Program-made: the position numbers and the translations under genes
Shown here: positions 1-7,333 of the stretch, piece by piece
How the letters are laid out: every line of letters starts with the position of its first letter
Numbering within the stretch: the first letter of the stretch is position 1
DNA from: Planctomycetota bacterium
GTDB lineage: Bacteria; Planctomycetota; UBA1135; UBA2386
Assembly: GCA_947455805.1 (NCBI GenBank)
Contig: CANGSN010000114.1
Coordinates: 1 to 8,429 of the forward strand
Length of the DNA stretch: 8,429 nt
Direction: 5' to 3'
The notes under the pieces: model-generated
Seen by the model: the letters and a program-made list of their open reading frames with translations, nothing else
Databases searched by the model: none
Told to the model about the DNA's origin: nothing

Positions 1-1197
1 CTCGGCGGTCGGGATCGACGCGCCATCGAACCACTGCAGCAGGAAGCGCTCCAGCAGCGCGTCCGGTTCCTCGCCGGTCGTGCGCGACAGGCGCTGGCAG
101 CTGTGCAGGGCCAGGAAACCGCGGCGCAGCTTCACCAACGACGACTGCTGCACCTGGGCGACCACGCGGTCGCCGAAGAAGCGCACGCCGAGGCGGTCGG
201 GCAGTTCGCGCGGGGACACGCCGGACTCGAGCAGCTGCCGCCCTTCGAACGTCACCGCCAGCTGCTGGAACAGCCAGCTGGTGACGAACGGCAACAAGCC
301 GCCGGTGTCCATCGCGCGGCCGTCCTTCTGCTTGACGCCGCGCTCGAACATCGCGCGCAGCGAACGGAACGCGGCGCGGCGGTCGCCGCCGAGCACCGCC
401 TCGGCGAACTCGAACGGCGTCGACGCGAAGCTCGTGGTCAGCTTGCCGCGCAGATCGGCCGGCGACAGCGGCTTCTTCGGCGCCTCGCCGACCTGGTCGC
501 GCAGTCGCTGCAGTTCGGCCAGCAACTCGGACAGACTCTTGCCGACCTGCGACACCACCAGCCACGCCGCGTCGGGCTGCAGCGGCACACCGAGCTTGGC
601 GGCGCGGCCGACGACCCATTTGCACAGCTCGCCCTCGAGCGGGCTGCGCGAACGATCGAACGGCTGGTCGTAGAGGTCGCGGAACTCGAACACGGCACCG
701 GCCTCGGCCAGCTGCTTCACCAGCGTCGCCACCACCTTCTTGCGCTTGTCGAGCTTGCTCGCCTCGACGACGAGGCCGCAGCCCTTGCCGAAGCGCGCCA
801 TCTGGGCGGCGACGGTGGCGCCGTGCTTCTTCCACCAACCGGCACCGCGGCGCACGACGACGAAGGCGCGCTTGGCGAACAAACCGCCGCCGCGCAGGTC
901 CTGCAGTTCGGGGCACGACGCGAGCCCCGCGGCGCCGTCGGCGCCACTGCCGTCCTCGGCCTCGCTGTCCTCGGCTTCGCCGCCGTCCTCGGCGTCACCA
1001 CCGCCACCGCCGCCGCGTTCGTCGACGGCGTCGATCACGCGCAGTTCGACGTCCTTCGGCATCGCCGCCAGCACCAGGTCCACCGCCTCGGTGCGGAAGA
1101 AGTCGGCGAGGCCGGTGATCAGCAGCACCGGCGGCAGGCCCTTCGGCAGCAGCTTGGCGAGCCGCTGGACCTCGACCTCGGGGTTGGGCACGGCCAT
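1..1197 (-). CDS. holA: DNA polymerase III subunit delta (HolA), C-terminus cut by window edge
   Basis: HolA is the delta subunit of the DNA polymerase III clamp loader; it opens the beta sliding clamp during replication. The frame is open for 399 codons from ATG 1197 to base 1. Read against my memory of E. coli HolA, the landmarks follow in order: the N-terminal strand LLITGLADFF (residues 25-34), GLFAKRAFVVV (105-115, like SLFASRQTLLL), LVVEASKLDKRKK (142-154), LCKWVVGRAAKLGVPL (191-206, like LPRWVAARAKQLNLEL), an ELLAELQRL helix (224-232), STPFEFAEAVLGGDRRAA (259-276) and a C-terminal collar helix near 353-370. The protein is already longer than the usual 340 or so residues, so the stop should lie just outside the window. 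An acidic Gly/Glu/Asp insert at about 60-90 accounts for some of the extra length. The start lies 3 bases after the ubiA stop and has a good ribosome binding site. Confidence 0.9.
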   Translation of the reverse strand, partial: MAVPNPEVEVQRLAKLLPKGLPPVLLITGLADFFRTEAVDLVLAAMPKDVELRVIDAVDERGGGGGGDAEDGGEAEDSEAEDGSGADGAAGLASCPELQDLRGGGLFAKRAFVVVRRGAGWWKKHGATVAAQMARFGKGCGLVVEASKLDKRKKVVATLVKQLAEAGAVFEFRDLYDQPFDRSRSPLEGELCKWVVGRAAKLGVPLQPDAAWLVVSQVGKSLSELLAELQRLRDQVGEAPKKPLSPADLRGKLTTSFASTPFEFAEAVLGGDRRAAFRSLRAMFERGVKQKDGRAMDTGGLLPFVTSWLFQQLAVTFEGRQLLESGVSPRELPDRLGVRFFGDRVVAQVQQSSLVKLRRGFLALHSCQRLSRTTGEEPDALLERFLLQWFDGASIPTAE

Positions 1198-1200
1198 GGC

Positions 1201-2094
1201 TCAGCGCCCTCCGCGCAGCAGGTAGAGGTCGACGCAGCCGACCAGGAACACGACGACGGCGATGATGCCGTTGGCGGTGAAGAACGCGGTGTGGATGCGC
1301 GACAGGTCGCCGGGGCGCAGCAGTCGATGCTGCCACACCAGCAGGCCGGCGGCGACGGCGATGCCGACCTGGTAGAGCCATCCGAACGGCACCAGCAGGC
1401 CGAAGCCGACGAAGCCGGCCAGCGCCAGCAGGTGCAGTCCGCGGGCGATCCGCATCGAAGCCGCGGCGCCAAAGCGCGCCGGCAGCGACAGCAGGCCGTG
1501 CGCGCGGTCGAACTGCTCGTCCTGGCACGCGTAGAGCACGTCGAAGCCGGCGACCCAGCAGGCGACGGCGAGACCGAGGATCGACGGCGCGACCGTGCGT
1601 TCGCCGAACGCGCCGTCGGCGGCGAGCCACGCGGCGAGCGGCGAGATGCCGAGCGCGACACCGAGCCACAGGTGGCACAGCGACGAGAAGCGCTTCACGT
1701 GGCTGTAGCCGAGCAGCCATAGCAGCGTCGGCAACGACAACCAGCCGCAGATCGGCGCCAGCAGCCAGCAACAGGCGACGAATGCCGCACCGGCGACGGC
1801 CGTCAAGGCGAGTGCCGCCGCCGGCGTCACCGCGCCGCGCGGGATCTCGCGGTCGCGCGTGCGCGGATTGGCGGCGTCGATCGCACGATCGGCGAAGCGG
1901 TTGTAGGCCATCGCCGCGGTGCGGGCGGTGACGACCGCGGCGACCACCAACGCCAGCAGCCGCCACGACGGCCGTCCGTTCGTCGCCGCCAGCAACGACA
2001 GCAGCGCGAACGGCAGCGCGAACACCGAGTGCGACAGCCGCACCAGCGAGCCGAACGCGCGTACCTGGCTGAGCGCCGCCGGCGCCGAGCTCAC
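1201..2094 (-). CDS. ubiA: UbiA-family polyprenyltransferase, probably MqnP type (menaquinone synthesis)
   Basis: This is a 297-residue integral membrane enzyme that attaches a polyprenyl chain to an aromatic acid. The first Mg-diphosphate motif is NRFADRAID (residues 65-73) followed by NPRTRDREIP (76-85). The second is YACQDEQFDRAHGLLSLPAR (188-207), containing D192xxxD196. The early RLSHSVFALPFALL (19-32), the ARTAAMAYNR block and the DVLYAxQD...LPARFG block match the UbiA subgroup used with the futalosine menaquinone pathway (MqnP), as far as I can judge from memory. Alternating hydrophobic stretches agree with the usual 8-9 membrane helices. The start is GTG at 2094, chosen because it overlaps the ubiX stop (GTGA) and has a strong ribosome binding site; the next in-frame Met falls inside the active-site motif. 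The natural substrate, 4-hydroxybenzoate or a dihydroxynaphthoate, cannot be told apart from sequence alone. Confidence 0.9.
   Translation of the reverse strand: MSSAPAALSQVRAFGSLVRLSHSVFALPFALLSLLAATNGRPSWRLLALVVAAVVTARTAAMAYNRFADRAIDAANPRTRDREIPRGAVTPAAALALTAVAGAAFVACCWLLAPICGWLSLPTLLWLLGYSHVKRFSSLCHLWLGVALGISPLAAWLAADGAFGERTVAPSILGLAVACWVAGFDVLYACQDEQFDRAHGLLSLPARFGAAASMRIARGLHLLALAGFVGFGLLVPFGWLYQVGIAVAAGLLVWQHRLLRPGDLSRIHTAFFTANGIIAVVVFLVGCVDLYLLRGGR
1207..1212 (-). promoter_or_regulatory. Shine-Dalgarno site of holA
   Basis: The minus strand reads GGAGGG here, inside the last codons of the prenyltransferase gene and 9 bases before the holA ATG at 1197. It fixes the holA start, and because the ubiA stop lies between it and the ATG it suggests translational coupling. 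Confidence 0.7.
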
Positions 2095-2759
2095 GGCTCC
2101 TCCCCTTCGTGCCACGGCGACGCATTCGGCGCCGGCGTCTGCCAGCGACGCACGATCGCGTGGTCGATGCGCAGGCGATCGAGGATCTTGCCGACGACGA
2201 AGTCGATCAGGTCCTGCACCGTCTGCGGCCGGTGGTAGAAGCCTGGCATCGCCGGCAGCACGATCGCGCCGGCCTGCGCCAGCTTCAGCATGTTCTGCAG
2301 GTGCAGCACCGACAGCGGCGTCTCGCGCGGAACCACCAGCAGTTGGCGCCCTTCCTTCAGTGCTACGTCGGCGGCGCGCTCGACGAGGTTGCTCGAGAAG
2401 CCGTGGGCGACGCGCGCCAACGTGCCCATGCTGCACGGGCACAGGATCACCGCCGCGATGCCTGCACTGCCCGACGCGGGCGCGGCTTCGACTGCGGCCA
2501 GGTCGTGCACGCGCAGGCTCGACCGCAGTTCCGGCGCGAACAGCCCTGCGAGATCCGGCCGCGCGAGGTCGACGGCGGCGCCGGCTTCGTGCTTCAGCAC
2601 TCGCAGTGCCCCGCCGGTCGCGACCAGGTGCACCTCGTGGCCGAGTTGCAGCAGCACCTCGACGAGGCGCATGCCGTAGGCGATGCCACTGCCGCCGGAG
2701 AAGCCGACGGCGTAGCGCTGGCGCGGCGCAGGAGCGGGCGACTTCGGCTCAGCGGTCAT
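2091..2759 (-). CDS. ubiX: Flavin prenyltransferase UbiX (MqnM-like)
   Basis: UbiX joins a dimethylallyl group to reduced FMN, making the prenyl-FMN cofactor of UbiD-family decarboxylases. This 222-residue protein carries the FMN-binding GFSGGSGIAYG loop (residues 19-29), the CPCSMGTLARVAHG block (107-120), NLVERAADVALKE (124-136, with the Lys expected near the prenyl-phosphate), VVPRETPL (142-149, Arg-Glu pair) and PGFYHRPQ (172-179, with the active-site Tyr). Roles are assigned by recalled alignment to Pseudomonas UbiX. The ATG at 2759 overlaps the end of the protease gene by 11 bases, and the ubiX stop overlaps the ubiA GTG. No clear ribosome binding site precedes the ATG, so translation probably depends on coupling. 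The first 15 residues are Pro/Ala-rich and outside the conserved fold. The partner decarboxylase (UbiD/MqnL) is not in the window. Confidence 0.95.
   Translation of the reverse strand: MTAEPKSPAPAPRQRYAVGFSGGSGIAYGMRLVEVLLQLGHEVHLVATGGALRVLKHEAGAAVDLARPDLAGLFAPELRSSLRVHDLAAVEAAPASGSAGIAAVILCPCSMGTLARVAHGFSSNLVERAADVALKEGRQLLVVPRETPLSVLHLQNMLKLAQAGAIVLPAMPGFYHRPQTVQDLIDFVVGKILDRLRIDHAIVRRWQTPAPNASPWHEGEEP
2097..2107 (-). promoter_or_regulatory. Shine-Dalgarno site of the ubiA-family gene
   Basis: The minus strand reads AAGGGGAGGAG, two bases before the GTG at 2094. The AAGGGGAGG part lies at a normal distance. It lies in the last codons of ubiX and decides for the GTG start over any downstream Met. 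Confidence 0.65.
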
Positions 2760-3501
2760 CGGCGGTCAGGTAGAAGTAGAGGTTGTAGAAGCTGTGCGTG
2801 TAGACGCAGACGCCGTAGCCGCGCGCCCACATCAAGAGGCCGAGCAGCACACCGGCCATCGTGCGGAACACGAAGCGTGTGCGCTGGAACGGCTCGCCGC
2901 AAAGGTGGTGGAACCACGAGAACACCAGCGCGCTGACCAGCACCGCGGCAGCGCCGGCGAGCCAACGCGGCAACGACCACGCACGCACCGCGCGCAGCCC
3001 GATCCACACCAGCGCCGACATCAGGCCGAGCCGGAAGACGAGCTCTTCGAAGATGCCGGCGCCGATCGAGCCGACCAGGTTCGCCGCCAACGAGCCGGCG
3101 GGTGCCGTGCCGGCGACCAGCCCGCGCGCCACCGACAGCGTGAGTTCGGCGGCGATCGGCCCGAGCAGCAGCGCGTAGACGGTGCCTTCGAGGGCGATGA
3201 CCGCGGCGACGCGCGACCACGGCACCTGGTTGCGGATCAGGCGGCGCGCCGCGGCAACCATCAGCGCGCAGAACGCGACACTCAGCAGGAGATGCACGTG
3301 AGCGCCGAGGCCGTGCACGGCATGCAGCAGCCACTGCTCGGCCCCGTTCCGTTCGTCGGGCGAGAGGCGCAGGCGCGACAACTCGTAGACGACCCACAGC
3401 GGCAGCACTGCGAACAGCCCGACGGCCGGATCGCGCGACCAGTGGAAGTAGCCGCCCGCCGGCGCCTCTGGCAACTCCGGTTCAGGAGGCGACTTCGCCA
3501 C
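2749..3501 (-). CDS. CPBP-family intramembrane metalloprotease
   Basis: This is a membrane protein of about 250 residues with several hydrophobic helices. It carries the three motifs of the CPBP (CAAX protease/bacteriocin-processing, Rce1-like) family: E152-E153-x3-R157 (FEELVFR), F194-x3-H198 (FSWFHH) and H236-x3-N240 (THSFYN). These Glu, His and Asn residues form the catalytic site in the family, so the protein should be active. Its substrate is unknown. It sits between ubiE and ubiX and overlaps both (20 and 11 bases), so it is co-transcribed with quinone genes; whether it takes part in quinone metabolism cannot be inferred. The start is uncertain. GTG 3501 is my choice because it lies close to the ubiE stop, but it lacks a clear ribosome binding site. 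The frame is open upstream to an ATG at 3561, which would overlap ubiE by 80 bases. Confidence 0.85.
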   Translation of the reverse strand: MAKSPPEPELPEAPAGGYFHWSRDPAVGLFAVLPLWVVYELSRLRLSPDERNGAEQWLLHAVHGLGAHVHLLLSVAFCALMVAAARRLIRNQVPWSRVAAVIALEGTVYALLLGPIAAELTLSVARGLVAGTAPAGSLAANLVGSIGAGIFEELVFRLGLMSALVWIGLRAVRAWSLPRWLAGAAAVLVSALVFSWFHHLCGEPFQRTRFVFRTMAGVLLGLLMWARGYGVCVYTHSFYNLYFYLTADDR

Positions 3502-4192
3502 GGTAGATCGCGGCCACGCCGCCGGTGAGCAGACGCTGCCGCGGCGAGACCAGACCGGCATCGCGCATCAGCGCCAGGAACTGTTCGCGCTCGGGGAACG
3601 CCATCACCGAGTCGTGCAGATAGCGGTAGGCGTCGTTGCGCACGCCGGAGATCCAGGCGCCAAGACGCGGCAACACCCGACGGAAGTAGAAGCGATAGGC
3701 AGCACCCAGCAGTGGCACGCGCGGCTTGGTGAACTCGAGCACGACGACGCGGCCACCGGGCCGCACCACACGCCCCATCTCACGCAAGGCGACCTTCGGA
3801 TCGGCGACGTTGCGGATGCCGAACGCCACGGTCGCGAAGTCGAACGATGCCGTCGGGAACGGCAGTGCCATCGCATCGGCGGCGAGGAAGCTCGGACCGG
3901 CGATGGTGGCCGCGAACGGGCCGTCCGGGCCACCCTTCTGGCGGGCTCGGGTCAACATCGGCGCGCAGAAGTCGGCGCCGACGACCTGCGCACCGGCGCG
4001 TTGCAGCGAGAACGACAGGTCGCCGGTGCCGGCGCAGACGTCGAGGCCGCGTTCGCCCTTCTGCACCGCGACCATGCGCACGGTCTGCCGGCGCCACCAC
4101 AGGTCGATGCCCAACGACAGCGCGCGGTTCGCGCGATCGTAGCCGGGAGCGACCTCCGCGAACATTTTCTGGATCGTCGGGCCTTCAGGCAT
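3482..4192 (-). CDS. ubiE: Demethylmenaquinone/ubiquinone C-methyltransferase (UbiE/MenG)
   Basis: This 236-residue SAM-dependent methyltransferase catalyses the C-methylation that finishes menaquinone (and, where present, a late ubiquinone step). The N-terminal FAEVAPGYDRANRALSLGID (residues 11-30) is the typical UbiE opening. The SAM-binding motif I is LDVCAGTGDL (50-59), with an acidic residue D74 after the second strand, and D106 plus the ALPFPTASFD segment follow. The family signature FGIRNV is at 124-129, and the VRPGGRVVVLEF block precedes the C-terminal helices. Length and order are normal for the family. It is the first gene of the five-gene minus-strand run. Since its neighbours look like the futalosine branch, menaquinone is the likelier product. 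The ATG at 4192 has no good ribosome binding site; the Met at residue 10, just before the conserved FAEVAP, is an alternative start. Confidence 0.95.
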   Translation of the reverse strand: MPEGPTIQKMFAEVAPGYDRANRALSLGIDLWWRRQTVRMVAVQKGERGLDVCAGTGDLSFSLQRAGAQVVGADFCAPMLTRARQKGGPDGPFAATIAGPSFLAADAMALPFPTASFDFATVAFGIRNVADPKVALREMGRVVRPGGRVVVLEFTKPRVPLLGAAYRFYFRRVLPRLGAWISGVRNDAYRYLHDSVMAFPEREQFLALMRDAGLVSPRQRLLTGGVAAIYRGEVAS

Positions 4193-4200
4193 CTGGCGGG

Positions 4201-4229
4201 ATTCTGCGGGGCGCTTCGACCGACCACAA
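4201..4229 (-). promoter_or_regulatory. Possible promoter of the ubiE operon
   Basis: On the minus strand, TTGTGG (4229-4224) and CAGAAT (4206-4201) are 17 bases apart, a weak match to -35 and -10 boxes. The -10 would end 8 bases before the ubiE ATG, so the message would be leaderless or nearly so, which fits the missing ribosome binding site. In GC-rich DNA such matches arise by chance, so this is a suggestion only. Confidence 0.2.
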
Positions 4230-4258
4230 CCGTGCGGATGCGAGGAGCCGGAAACGCT

Positions 4259-4292
4259 GCGGGCCGCGTCCCGGATCCGGAACGCGGCCCGC
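4259..4292 (-). terminator. Strong 17-bp hairpin downstream of the lipoprotein gene
   Basis: The arms GCGGGCCGCGT and ACGCGGCCCGC flank the perfect palindrome CCGGATCCGG, with a single mismatch (4270/4281), giving 16 of 17 pairs over 34 bases. It lies about 48 bases past the lipoprotein stop and before ubiE. Only a short TTT follows in the minus direction, so it is not a textbook intrinsic terminator. It could also act as a 3' stability element. Confidence 0.5.
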
Positions 4293-4304
4293 GCCGTTCG
4301 CTCA

Positions 4305-4331
4305 TCGGCGCCAGCTCCATGCTGGCGCCGA
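4305..4331 (-). terminator. Hairpin directly after the lipoprotein stop
   Basis: The arms TCGGCGCCAGC (4305-4315) and GCTGGCGCCGA (4321-4331) are perfectly complementary with a 5-base loop. The hairpin starts 8 bases after the stop codon of the lipoprotein gene. No T-run follows. Together with the next hairpin (4259-4292) it probably ends or protects the lipoprotein message. Confidence 0.5.
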
Positions 4332-4339
4332 GCAGCGCC

Positions 4340-7333
4340 TCACTGGCGCCAGTAGTTCGCCACCACGCGCACGCCCGAGACCGAGATGGTCCGGATGCGG
4401 GTGCCGGTCTGGATCTCGTAGACGTCGACGTTGCCGACGTCCGACAGCGCCACGAACAAGAGGCGCGGGAACGAGGCCTTGGCGTTGCCCTGCTTCAGCG
4501 TGTGCTTGCCCGAGTGCGTGTACGGGGTCACCGCGTAGTTCGGACCCTGCGTGTTGAACTGGCCCGGCAGGCCGCCGTTGTTGACCAGGTCGTCGGTGCA
4601 GAGGTCGATCACCGAGTTGCCCGACATGGCGTTGCTCAGCGCCGCGATGCCGCCGATGCGCTGCGTGACCGTCCACTCCTTCTGGCGGAAGGTCGGCGGC
4701 AGCGTGAAGCCGCCAGCCACCGGATTCAACTGCAGCGGCCCGTTCGGCGACGAGGTCAGCGTCAGGCGCGAGACCTGGCCGAGCCCGAACTGGTCGACGT
4801 GGCCGATCAACACACCGCCGCGCGCTGCCGCGTGGTCGTAGTGCATCGCCTTGGCGCGGGTGAACGTGTCCGTCGACGCCTTGCCGATGATGTCGTTGAA
4901 GCCGAAGCCGTTGACGCCGTCCGGCCCCGACTCATAGACGGCGACCGTGCCGTTCGAGTTGAGGATGTAGGCGTAATAGAGGTTCGACGTGTTGCCGGTC
5001 GTCAGGTAGCGCTCGGTGCAGACGACGTCGATCGGCTGCGTCAGGAAGCCACCCAGCGTGCGGCGGACGGTGAGGTCCAACGAGTTGATGATGGTCAGGA
5101 AGTTCGCGTTGGTCGAGACGACCAGCACGTCTTCGCCGTCCGGCTGCCATGCGATGGCCGTCGGGCCGCTCTCGACGCGGGTCTCACCGACGATCTGATG
5201 GAACTGCGCGCTCGTCGGATCGATGTCGATGAAGCTGACCGTGGCGCTGGCGAAGTTCGTCACCGCCAGGCGGGTCATGTTCGGCGACATCGCCATGCTG
5301 ACCGGGTCCGACAGCTGGATCGTGTCGAGCACCGTGAACCGGTTGCTGTTGACGACCAGGACCTGGCGGTTGTCGCGATCGAGCACGTAGAGGAAGTGGC
5401 CGATCTGCTGGCGCGCGGTGAACGGGCAGAACGGTGCTGGCGGCGGCGGCGAGCCCGGAGGCGGCTGCGGACCGACGAACACACCCATGAAGGTCGAGCC
5501 GTAGACACCGACCTCGTTCTGCACGCTGGCGAACGGGTTGCCGCGCACCAGCTGGTTCAGACCGGCGGAGATGCACGCCGGCGGACCGGCGGTAACGAGG
5601 GATCCGGGCGGACCCTGCGACGACTTGACCGTCGGCTCCTCGGCGAAGATGGCGCGGTTGGGATTCGGCGGCGGGAACACCAGGCGCGGCGGGTTCGGCA
5701 CTGGCGGCTGCGTGATCGTGTTGCCACCCTGGGCCACACCCATCAGCTGGTTGACCTGGTTCGACCGGTTGGCGTTCCGGTTGATGTTCTCGTTGTTGTA
5801 GATCAGGTCGAGCGGCGCGCCGATGTGGATGTCGGTGACGTCGCCGACGATCGGGTCGCGCAGCAAGCGCGTCGAGCCCGAGGTGTCCTGGGTCAGCGTC
5901 AGCACACCCGAGCCACCGGCGTCGAGGTTGGTCGTGCCGGGCGCCATCGCCGGCGTCACACCGGTGCCGCCCTGCAGCGTCACCTGGATCGGCCAACGGG
6001 TGTTGTTGATGTCACCGGTGCCTTGGCCGAAGCCGTTCAGGTCGATGACCGACACACCGGGCTGGGCGCCGCCGATGCCGACGTAGATCGCTTCCGGCGC
6101 GACCGGCGCGTTGACGATGCCAGGGCCGGCGCCGGTGGTGAACTGGGTCGTCACCAGCTGCCCGATCGGCAGACCGACCAGGCTGGTGATCGTCGTCGTC
6201 TGCACGGCGATGTTGACCAGCGACTGGCCCGGCAGGTTGTAGGCGGGCTTGATGATGTAGTTCATCAAGTCGCCGTAGCTGACCGGATCGGCGTAGTAGA
6301 TGATCGGGAAGGTCTGCGCTGCCGCCGTGACCGTGATCGACACGCCACCGCTCGGCGGCGTGAACAGGTTGGCGTCGAAGAAGGTGCCGACCTCGCCCGG
6401 CTGCACCGGCTTGTTGAAGCGGATCAGGATCGAGCCGGTCGGATCGACGCCCGTCTCGCTGTTGCCCGGCGTGATGTCCGGCGCGGCCGTCGTGTAGCGC
6501 AGCACCTGCGGCGGATCGACGTCGGCGCCGACCGTCGTCGCCACACCGACTTCCTGCTCGAGGATGTCGCCTTCGTTGTTGCGCACCGCGTTGGTCACCA
6601 CCAGACGCAGCAGGCGGTTGCTCGGGAACTGCTCGATCGTCGTCAGATCGTCGTCGCTGTCGGCGACGAACACGAACGTCTTCTTGCCGACGAGGTCCGA
6701 AGCACCCGCATAGGCCGGGAAGCCCGCCGCGCGCGCGTCGACGATGTTGACCGTGTTGCCATCGGCCTCGACCGCGAGCCGCTGCCGCAGCACACCACCT
6801 TCGTTGTAGTAGGTGATGCCGTTGACGAAACCGCGACCCCGCACCGGCACCGAGGTCTCGGTGGATGGGTCGTAGGCGAGGATCGTCAGCGCGCCGCGCA
6901 GACCCGAGTTCGTCTGGTCCGACAGCAGGTTGCTCAGGATCGAATCGACGTCGAGCTTGTGGCTGAACGCGAAGCTCAGGAAGTGGTTGCCCGGATTGCC
7001 GTCCGGCAGCACCGCCGTGGTCGGCAGAGTCGCGACCGGCAGCACACCGTTGTTGCCGTTGACGAACTGGCGGAGCGTGGCCTCGCTCTCGATGTTGACG
7101 ACCGTCGACGTCGGGTTGCCGAACGAGTCGGTCGTGCGGATGCGGTAGGGATACACACTGCCCGAGCCAGTGCTGATGCTCGTGACCTTGAAGTCACCCC
7201 GGTTGTCCGGGTCGCCCTTGGAGCCGCCGGTGCAGCCAGTGGCCACCAGACCGGCGCCGACCAGCAGTGCCAGGGAGAGGGCCGAGCCTGCGAGAGGGCC
7301 GAGCAGTGTTCGGTGCGTTGGGATCGCGTTCAT
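4340..7333 (-). CDS. Large lipoprotein with Ig-like domain and beta-propeller-like C-terminus
   Basis: This 997-residue protein has a lipoprotein signal peptide: MNAIPTHR, a hydrophobic core (residues 10-32) and lipobox ATGC with C34 as the predicted lipidated cysteine, then a Gly/Ser/Lys linker. At about 270-310 (DPPQVLRYTT... then GSILIRFNKPVQPGEVG) it resembles the bacterial SbsA/Big_5 Ig-like domain. Proline-rich linkers lie near 540-560 and 620-635. From about 645 to the end, repeats such as FLYVLDRDNRQVLVVNS, SPNMTRLAVTNFASATVSFI and QPDGEDVLVVSTNANFLTII have the YVTN/NHL beta-propeller pattern. It is probably anchored on the cell envelope; its ligand or role is unknown, and no enzymatic motif was seen. 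ATG 7333 is preferred over the in-frame ATG at 7423 because it starts a clean signal peptide. It is monocistronic, with hairpins after the stop. Confidence 0.85.
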   Translation of the reverse strand: MNAIPTHRTLLGPLAGSALSLALLVGAGLVATGCTGGSKGDPDNRGDFKVTSISTGSGSVYPYRIRTTDSFGNPTSTVVNIESEATLRQFVNGNNGVLPVATLPTTAVLPDGNPGNHFLSFAFSHKLDVDSILSNLLSDQTNSGLRGALTILAYDPSTETSVPVRGRGFVNGITYYNEGGVLRQRLAVEADGNTVNIVDARAAGFPAYAGASDLVGKKTFVFVADSDDDLTTIEQFPSNRLLRLVVTNAVRNNEGDILEQEVGVATTVGADVDPPQVLRYTTAAPDITPGNSETGVDPTGSILIRFNKPVQPGEVGTFFDANLFTPPSGGVSITVTAAAQTFPIIYYADPVSYGDLMNYIIKPAYNLPGQSLVNIAVQTTTITSLVGLPIGQLVTTQFTTGAGPGIVNAPVAPEAIYVGIGGAQPGVSVIDLNGFGQGTGDINNTRWPIQVTLQGGTGVTPAMAPGTTNLDAGGSGVLTLTQDTSGSTRLLRDPIVGDVTDIHIGAPLDLIYNNENINRNANRSNQVNQLMGVAQGGNTITQPPVPNPPRLVFPPPNPNRAIFAEEPTVKSSQGPPGSLVTAGPPACISAGLNQLVRGNPFASVQNEVGVYGSTFMGVFVGPQPPPGSPPPPAPFCPFTARQQIGHFLYVLDRDNRQVLVVNSNRFTVLDTIQLSDPVSMAMSPNMTRLAVTNFASATVSFIDIDPTSAQFHQIVGETRVESGPTAIAWQPDGEDVLVVSTNANFLTIINSLDLTVRRTLGGFLTQPIDVVCTERYLTTGNTSNLYYAYILNSNGTVAVYESGPDGVNGFGFNDIIGKASTDTFTRAKAMHYDHAAARGGVLIGHVDQFGLGQVSRLTLTSSPNGPLQLNPVAGGFTLPPTFRQKEWTVTQRIGGIAALSNAMSGNSVIDLCTDDLVNNGGLPGQFNTQGPNYAVTPYTHSGKHTLKQGNAKASFPRLLFVALSDVGNVDVYEIQTGTRIRTISVSGVRVVANYWRQ

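Noticed and set aside
928..1017. Short repeats resembling a repeat array
   Set aside because: The near-repeats encode the acidic loop of HolA in frame; there are no spacers, so this is low-complexity coding sequence, not a CRISPR array.
103..1722. 539-codon plus-strand open frame
   Set aside because: It lies opposite holA and ubiA, which are recognisable; the product is a Gln/Arg/Ala-rich shadow without any motif.
995..2125. 376-codon minus-strand open frame
   Set aside because: It is another frame of the ubiA region, Arg/Ala-rich and without motifs, while the ubiA frame has both Asp-rich active-site motifs.
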